Of a DNA stretch of 64,000 bases, positions 59,327-64,000 are shown piece by piece. How positions within the stretch are numbered: the stretch's first letter is position 1; each line of letters opens with the position of its first letter. Both the position numbers and the translations under genes were made by a program. This DNA is from Azorhizobium doebereinerae UFLA1-100 (lineage in GTDB: Bacteria; Pseudomonadota; Alphaproteobacteria; Rhizobiales; Xanthobacteraceae). Location: the NCBI RefSeq assembly GCF_000473085.1, contig NZ_AXBA01000003.1, forward strand, positions 1-64,000, read 5' to 3'. The notes below the pieces were generated by a model, which searched no databases, was not told the DNA's origin, and saw only the letters and a program-made list of their open reading frames with translations.

Positions 59327-60399
59327 TGCGCTTCGCGTCCCGCTTGCTGCGCGCGGCCCTGTCGGTGGCCGCGCTCGCGATGGCTCTCCCGGCGGTCCAC
59401 GCCGCCGCTGAGCCGCTGGTGATCCGCGTCGGCTATGCCGGCGTCGGGCCGGGCGGCAGCCGCTTCGTGCCCGGCCTTGCGGGCGTGGTGGGGGCCGAGC
59501 GCTATCTGGAGCAGGAATTCGCCGGCACGCCCGAGGTGACGGTGGAGTGGTTCTACTTCAAGGGCGCTGGCCCGGCGGTGAACGAGGCGTTGGCCAGCGG
59601 ACAGCTCGATTTCGCCTTCATGGGCGACCTGCCCTCGCTCACCGCGCGCGGCGGCGGGCTCAAGACCAAGATCCTGATGGCCGCGAACGCCCGCGACAAT
59701 CTCTATCTGGTGGCGCCGGTGGCCTCGCCCATCGCGACGCTCCGGGACGTGAAGGGCAGGCGCGTCGCCCAGTTCCGCGGTACCAGCACGCACCTCACCA
59801 CGGAGCGCGTGCTGGCGGAGGCGGGCATCCCGCGCGGCGACGTCCAGTTCTTCAACATGGACGATGCCACGGCCCTCGCCGCCATCGCCACCGGCGATGT
59901 GGACGCGGCCTTCGGCAAGGCGATCTTCCTGACCCTGGTGGAGAAGAAGATCGCCAAGGTGGTCCTCACCACCAAGGGCGACCCGAGCACGGTGACCAGC
60001 AGCCACCTTCTGGTGCGCGAGGCCTTCGAGGCGGCCTATCCGGACCTGACCGGCCGGGTGGTGAAGGCCAGCGTGAAGGCGGCGGCCTGGGCCTCCGACG
60101 AGGTCAATCGCGAGGCATTGTTCGACCTGTGGGCCAAGAGCGGGACGCCCATCGGCGTGTTCCGCGCCGATTACGAGGGCCAGACGCTGGCCTATCGCCT
60201 CTCGCCGCTGATCGATGCGCTGTTCGTGGAGAACTATCGCTACAAGGCCGCGCAGGTGAAGCAACTCGGCCTCGTGCGACGGGACGTCGACATCTCCGGC
60301 TGGTTCGAGCCGAAATATCTCGACGCCGCGCTGAAGGACCTCGGCCTGGAGGGCCGATGGGTCCGCTACGGCGCGGACGGCAAGCCGCTCGGCTCCTGA
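59323..60399 (+). CDS. ABC substrate-binding protein, SsuA-like (paralogue 2)
   Basis: The 358-residue protein has a signal peptide (AALSVAALAMALPAVHAAAE) and SsuA-like landmarks: VIRVGYAGVGPGGSRFVPGL, VEWFYFKGAGPAVNEALASG, QLDFAFMGDLPSLTARGGGL and the end YGADGKPLGS. It is the more divergent of the two tandem paralogues; GIGVDNR-like sequence is replaced by GVGPGGSR, which may alter ligand choice. Confidence 0.9.
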   Translation: MMRFASRLLRAALSVAALAMALPAVHAAAEPLVIRVGYAGVGPGGSRFVPGLAGVVGAERYLEQEFAGTPEVTVEWFYFKGAGPAVNEALASGQLDFAFMGDLPSLTARGGGLKTKILMAANARDNLYLVAPVASPIATLRDVKGRRVAQFRGTSTHLTTERVLAEAGIPRGDVQFFNMDDATALAAIATGDVDAAFGKAIFLTLVEKKIAKVVLTTKGDPSTVTSSHLLVREAFEAAYPDLTGRVVKASVKAAAWASDEVNREALFDLWAKSGTPIGVFRADYEGQTLAYRLSPLIDALFVENYRYKAAQVKQLGLVRRDVDISGWFEPKYLDAALKDLGLEGRWVRYGADGKPLGS

Positions 60400-60429
60400 T
60401 TTCATTGCCTGCATTCTGGAGGTTCAGCC

Positions 60430-61521
60430 ATGGCCGTCCGTTTCCGTTTCCCGTCCTGGCGCGTGCTGGCGGCGCTCGCCGCTCTGGCCTGCGCCGGTGC
60501 GGCGCCGGGGCAGGCTGCCGCTGCTGATCCTCTCGTCGTGCGCATCGGCTTCGCCTCGGTCGGCGTCGACAACCGGCAGTTCGCCGGCGGCAGCTCGGTC
60601 GCCATCGCCCATGCGGAGGGCTATCTGGAGAAAGCCTTCAAGGACGACCCGGACGTCCGTTTCGAATGGTATTTCTTCAAGGGCGCCGGGCCGGCGGTGA
60701 ACGAGGCCATCGCCAACGGCCAGCTCGATTTCGCCATCCAGGGCGACCTGCCCTCGGTGATCGGCCGGGCCAACGGGCTCAAGACCAAGATATTGATGGC
60801 CGCGGGCGCCCATGCGCCGACCTATCTGGCGGTGCCCGAGGGCTCGACCCTTTCCTCGGTGAAAGAGCTGAAGGGCCGGAAGGTCTCCATCTTCCGCGGC
60901 ACCAACAATCACCTGGCGGTGGTGAAGGTGCTGGCCGCCAACGACCTGACCGAGCGCGACCTTCAGGTGCTCAACATGGACGCCGCCACCACCAATTCCG
61001 CCTTGGCGAGCAAGGACGTGGACGGGGCCTTCGGCAACTGGCCGCTGATCTCGCTGGCCCAGGCCGGCCGGGCGAAGATCGTCTATTCCACCAAGGGTGA
61101 CAATCCGGCCTTCGAGCGCCATTCCACCGTGCTGGTGACGGAGGCGTTCGAGACCGCCCATCCGCAGGTGGTGCAGAAGATCATCACCGAATTCGTCCGC
61201 GCCGCCCGCTGGGCGTCGGACGAGAAGAATTTCGACGCCGCGGTGGCCATCTGGGCGCGCTCCGGCACGCCGGAAAGCGTGTTCCGCTATGATTTCGCCG
61301 GCACCGAGCCGCGCTACCGCAATTCGCCGGTCATCGATCCCTTTCTGGTCGAGCAGTATCGCGTCCAGGCGCGGCAGGCCAAGGCCTTCGCCCTGGTGCG
61401 GCGGGACGTGGACGTCTCCGGCTGGTTCGACACCCGCTACACCGACGCGGCGGTCAAGACCCTGGGCCTGGAGGGGTATTGGACCCGCTTCGGACCTGAC
61501 GGCAAGCCGCTCGGCTCCTGA
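60430..61521 (+). CDS. ABC substrate-binding protein, SsuA-like (paralogue 3)
   Basis: The 363-residue protein has a signal peptide (AALAALACAGAAPGQAAAAD) and VVRIGFASVGVDNRQFAGGS, FEWYFFKGAGPAVNEAIANG, QLDFAIQGDLPSVIGRANGL and the end FGPDGKPLGS. It is closer to the protein at 48734 than to its tandem neighbour, especially in the VDNR and VIGRANGL blocks. It precedes the permease genes by 38 bases. Confidence 0.92.
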   Translation: MAVRFRFPSWRVLAALAALACAGAAPGQAAAADPLVVRIGFASVGVDNRQFAGGSSVAIAHAEGYLEKAFKDDPDVRFEWYFFKGAGPAVNEAIANGQLDFAIQGDLPSVIGRANGLKTKILMAAGAHAPTYLAVPEGSTLSSVKELKGRKVSIFRGTNNHLAVVKVLAANDLTERDLQVLNMDAATTNSALASKDVDGAFGNWPLISLAQAGRAKIVYSTKGDNPAFERHSTVLVTEAFETAHPQVVQKIITEFVRAARWASDEKNFDAAVAIWARSGTPESVFRYDFAGTEPRYRNSPVIDPFLVEQYRVQARQAKAFALVRRDVDVSGWFDTRYTDAAVKTLGLEGYWTRFGPDGKPLGS

Positions 61522-61559
61522 TCCCCGCATCCCCCACGGCCCGCCCCCGAGGAGCCGCC

Positions 61560-62387
61560 ATGACCGCCATCGACCTTCCCCGCCCGGCACCCGCCCGCGC
61601 TCTGCCGTTCCGCCTCCTGGCGCCGGCCGCCGCAGGCTTGCGCGACTTCGCCATCGCGCTCGCCCTGCCGGCGCTGATCCTGCTGCTCTGGAGCCTCGGC
61701 TCGGCCTACCAGATGGTGCCGCAGCAGATCCTGCCGCCGCCGGCCTATGTGTTCGAGAACTTCCGCGACATGCTGGCGAGCGGCGAGCTGCTCCAGCATG
61801 CCGGCATCAGCGCCGTGCGCGTGGCCGGCGGCTTCGCGCTGGGGGCGAGCCTCGGCCTGCTCCTCGGCATCGCCATGGGCCTGTCCGAGGCCATAGACGA
61901 CTATGTGCGGCCGCTGTTCACCGCCATCGCCCAGGTGCCCACGCTGGGCTGGATCCCGCTGCTGATGCTGTTTCTGGGCATCGGCGAGGCGCTGAAGATC
62001 GTCATCATCGCCAAGGCGGCGCTGGTGCCCATGGTGCTCAACACCTCCGCCGGCATCCGCGGCGTGCCGGCCTCCTACATGGAGGTGGCGGAGGTGTTCG
62101 GCTTCAGCCGTTGGCAGAAGCTGCGCCGGCTGATCCTGCCGGCGGCCGTGCCGCCCATCTTCACCGGCATCCGCTACAGCCTCACCAAGGCCTGGACGGC
62201 GCTGGTGGCGGTGGAGCTGCTCGCCTCCGCCGAGGGCCTGGGCTACCTGCTGGTGTGGGGCCGGCAGATGTTCTGGCTGGATACAATGATCGTCGCCATG
62301 GTCATCATCGGCGTCGTCGGCTTCGCCATGGACAAGATCCTCGCCCTCGGCGAAGCCCGGCTGCAAAGCTGGCGCATCGACGCCTGA
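61560..62387 (+). CDS. ABC transporter permease, SsuC type 1
   Basis: The 275-residue inner membrane protein has about six membrane segments and the SsuC core: FTAIAQVPTLGWIPLLMLFL, EVAEVFGFSRWQKLRRLILP and ELLASAEGLGYLLVWGRQMF. Eleven bases separate it from a second, different permease gene. Confidence 0.93.
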   Translation: MTAIDLPRPAPARALPFRLLAPAAAGLRDFAIALALPALILLLWSLGSAYQMVPQQILPPPAYVFENFRDMLASGELLQHAGISAVRVAGGFALGASLGLLLGIAMGLSEAIDDYVRPLFTAIAQVPTLGWIPLLMLFLGIGEALKIVIIAKAALVPMVLNTSAGIRGVPASYMEVAEVFGFSRWQKLRRLILPAAVPPIFTGIRYSLTKAWTALVAVELLASAEGLGYLLVWGRQMFWLDTMIVAMVIIGVVGFAMDKILALGEARLQSWRIDA

Positions 62388-62397
62388 GGGACGCGCC

Positions 62398-63189
62398 ATG
62401 AGCCTGCCCCTCACCGATCGTCCCGCCTCGGGAGTCCGCCCCTCGCGGCGGCTCCTGCGGGGGCTCGTCCTGCCGGTCCTGCTGCTGGCGGCCTGGGAGC
62501 TTTCCAGCCATCTGCGGCTGGTCGACCCGCGCTTCCTGCCGCCGCTGGAAGCCATTGCCCGCACCGCGTGGCACGAGGTGTGGACCGGCGACCTGTTCCT
62601 GCATCTGGGCGCGAGCCTTGCCCGCAACCTCACCGGCTTTGCCATCGGCTCGGTGATCGGCGTCGCCTTCGGCCTGCTGCTGGGCCTGTCACCCGTCGCC
62701 AACCGCATCGCCGGGCCGAGCTTCCATGCGGCCAAGCAGATCGCGGTGCTGGCCTGGATCCCCATCATCTCGGTGTGGTTCGGCTTCGCGGAGACCGCCA
62801 AGGTGGTGTTCGTGGCGGTGGCCGCCTTCGTGCCGGTGGCCCTCAACACCATGGAGGGGGTGAGCAGCGCGCCCGCCCAACTGGTGGAGGTCGCCCATCT
62901 GCTGCGCTTCTCCAGATGGCAGCAGGTCCGCCGCATCTATCTGCCGGCGGCGCTGCCCTCCATCCTCACCGGCATCCACCTCGGCCTGATCTATGCGTGG
63001 CTGGCGACGGTGGCGGCGGAATATTTCATGACCGTGGGCCCCGGCATCGGCGGGCTCATCATCGCCGGCCGCGAGCGCTTCCAGATGGACCTCGTGATGC
63101 TGGGCGTCGTGATCCTCGGCGGCGTCGGCTTCCTGCTCAACCACATCGCCACCCTCATCGAGACGCGCCTGCTGCGCTGGCGGGCCTGA
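62398..63189 (+). CDS. ABC transporter permease, SsuC type 2
   Basis: The 263-residue permease shows FHAAKQIAVLAWIPIISVWF, EVAHLLRFSRWQQVRRIYLP and AAEYFMTVGPGIGGLIIAGR. SsuC normally works as a homodimer; two distinct permeases with one ATPase suggest either a heterodimer or two systems sharing SsuB. Confidence 0.93.
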   Translation: MSLPLTDRPASGVRPSRRLLRGLVLPVLLLAAWELSSHLRLVDPRFLPPLEAIARTAWHEVWTGDLFLHLGASLARNLTGFAIGSVIGVAFGLLLGLSPVANRIAGPSFHAAKQIAVLAWIPIISVWFGFAETAKVVFVAVAAFVPVALNTMEGVSSAPAQLVEVAHLLRFSRWQQVRRIYLPAALPSILTGIHLGLIYAWLATVAAEYFMTVGPGIGGLIIAGRERFQMDLVMLGVVILGGVGFLLNHIATLIETRLLRWRA

Positions 63190-63199
63190 AAGGCGTTCC

Positions 63200-64000
63200 A
63201 TGTCGTTTGCGTCCTCCGGCGGCCGTCTGGGCCGCCGCCAGTTCCTCGGTGGCGCCGCCGCCGGGCTCGTGGCCGGCACCGCCTCCGGCGCTGCCGCGCA
63301 GGGGCAAGGACCCTTGCAGGGGGCCTTGCAGGTCCCTGCCTGGACCCGCGAGCAGGGCGAGGGCGTGGCGAGCCCGCCCTATGGCGTGCCCTCGCCGTTC
63401 GAGAAGGCGGTGGGGCGCCGCCCGCGCACCAAGCCGGCCTTCCCGACCGCCGCCTCTACCGGCACGCCGCTCCAGGATCTGCACGGCATCATCACGCCCT
63501 CCGGTTTGCATTACGAGCGCCACCATGCGGGCGTGCCGGCCATCGATCCGGAGCAGCACCGCCTGGTGATCCACGGCCTCGTGGACCGGCCGCTGGTGCT
63601 GACCATGAACGACATCGCCCGCTTTCCCTCGGTTTCGCGCCTGTGGTTCCTGGAATGCTCCGGCAACACGCCGCAATGGACCGGCGGCAGCGCCAAATGG
63701 ACGGTGCAGGAGACCCACGGCCTCATCTCGTGCAGCGAATGGACCGGCGTCCGGCTGTCCACACTGCTCGACGAAGTGGGGCTGAGGCCGCAGGGCCGCT
63801 GGATCCTGGCCGAGGGCGCGGACGGTGCGGCCATGAGCCGGTCCATCCCGCTCGACGTGGCGCTGGACGACGCGCTCATCGCCTATGCGCAGAATGGCGA
63901 GCACCTGCGCCCCGAGCAGGGCTATCCGCTGCGCCTGGTGCTGCCCGGCATCGAGGGCAACATGAGCATCAAGTGGCTGCGCCGGCTGAAGGTGGGCGAC
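63200..64000 (+). CDS. soxC: SoxC-like sulfite/sulfane dehydrogenase, molybdopterin subunit (cut by window edge)
   Basis: From the ATG at 63200, ten bases after the permease stop, 267 codons stay open to the window edge. A twin-arginine signal (LGRRQFLGGAAAGLVAGTAS) leads to the sulfite oxidase fold of SoxC: GIITPSGLHYERHHAGVPAI, RLVIHGLVDRPLVLTMNDI, the molybdenum cysteine in FLECSGNTPQW (C153), ETHGLISCSEWTGVRLSTLL and YPLRLVLPGIEGNMSIKWLR. In this operon it would oxidise the sulfite freed from the organosulfur substrate in the periplasm; a role with Sox proteins is an alternative if soxD and other sox genes follow. Confidence 0.9.
   Translation, partial: MSFASSGGRLGRRQFLGGAAAGLVAGTASGAAAQGQGPLQGALQVPAWTREQGEGVASPPYGVPSPFEKAVGRRPRTKPAFPTAASTGTPLQDLHGIITPSGLHYERHHAGVPAIDPEQHRLVIHGLVDRPLVLTMNDIARFPSVSRLWFLECSGNTPQWTGGSAKWTVQETHGLISCSEWTGVRLSTLLDEVGLRPQGRWILAEGADGAAMSRSIPLDVALDDALIAYAQNGEHLRPEQGYPLRLVLPGIEGNMSIKWLRRLKVGD

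Overview
This 64 kb window is very GC-rich chromosomal DNA, dense with overlapping operons (ATGA or GTGA junctions at most gene borders). It looks like a free-living alphaproteobacterium of the Hyphomicrobiales. The Xanthobacter/Azorhizobium/Ancylobacter/Starkeya branch is my best guess, from codon use, GntR/ECF style and the wealth of nitrate/sulfonate/taurine-type ABC transporters. No rRNA, tRNA, CRISPR array or phage was seen. The only mobile element is an IS5-family transposase cut by the left edge.

Layout. (1) 275-4756, minus: AhpD-like protein, acyl-CoA-dehydrogenase-like flavoprotein and a complete NrtA/SsuA-type ABC importer. (2) 4865-8607, minus: a DHDPS-family lyase and a three-subunit FAD/[2Fe-2S] dehydrogenase of the opine oxidase / D-hydroxyproline dehydrogenase / HcnABC type, divergent from a polar amino acid ABC importer and a DMT exporter (8791-12629, plus). 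(3) 12643-14502: AraC regulator divergent from an SDR that carries a perfect in-frame 78 bp tandem duplication. (4) 14549-16650, minus: D-hydantoinase/dihydropyrimidinase followed by a GntR/FCD regulator. A GTATAC-centred site lies upstream of it and in the amino acid region.

(5) 17004-38077 is a hydroxamate siderophore island: esterase, double-length FhuB permease, FhuD binding protein, IucD-like N-hydroxylase, one-module NRPS (C-A-T-TE), MbtH protein, IucB-like acyltransferase, MATE exporter, a PLP enzyme, an ECF sigma factor, a DUF418 membrane protein, a TonB receptor with STN signalling domain, FecR, FecI and a FhuC ATPase. Biosynthesis, export, uptake, release and surface signalling are all present. 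IucA/IucC-type synthetases are not, and the NRPS condensation domain lacks the catalytic second histidine. The product cannot be named from sequence.

(6) 38080-43680, minus: amino acid binding protein, two permeases, ATPase, a class-IV aminotransferase-like protein without an obvious catalytic lysine, and a MmgE/PrpD protein. (7) 43914-64000: organosulfur (sulfonate/sulfone-type) scavenging. It holds an NMT1-type ABC importer, two LLM-class flavin monooxygenases, a flavin monooxygenase-like protein, a DszC/SfnB-like flavoprotein, a nitroreductase-family flavoprotein, an NlpA/MetQ-like binding protein, three paralogous SsuA-like binding proteins and an SsuB ATPase with two different SsuC permeases. 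A SoxC-like molybdenum enzyme runs off the right edge. The likely logic is import of a sulfur compound, flavin-dependent C-S cleavage to sulfite, then sulfite oxidation. Two operons here share the 12-mer AATTGACTTACT upstream, and two paired REP-like palindromes occupy the gene-free gaps.
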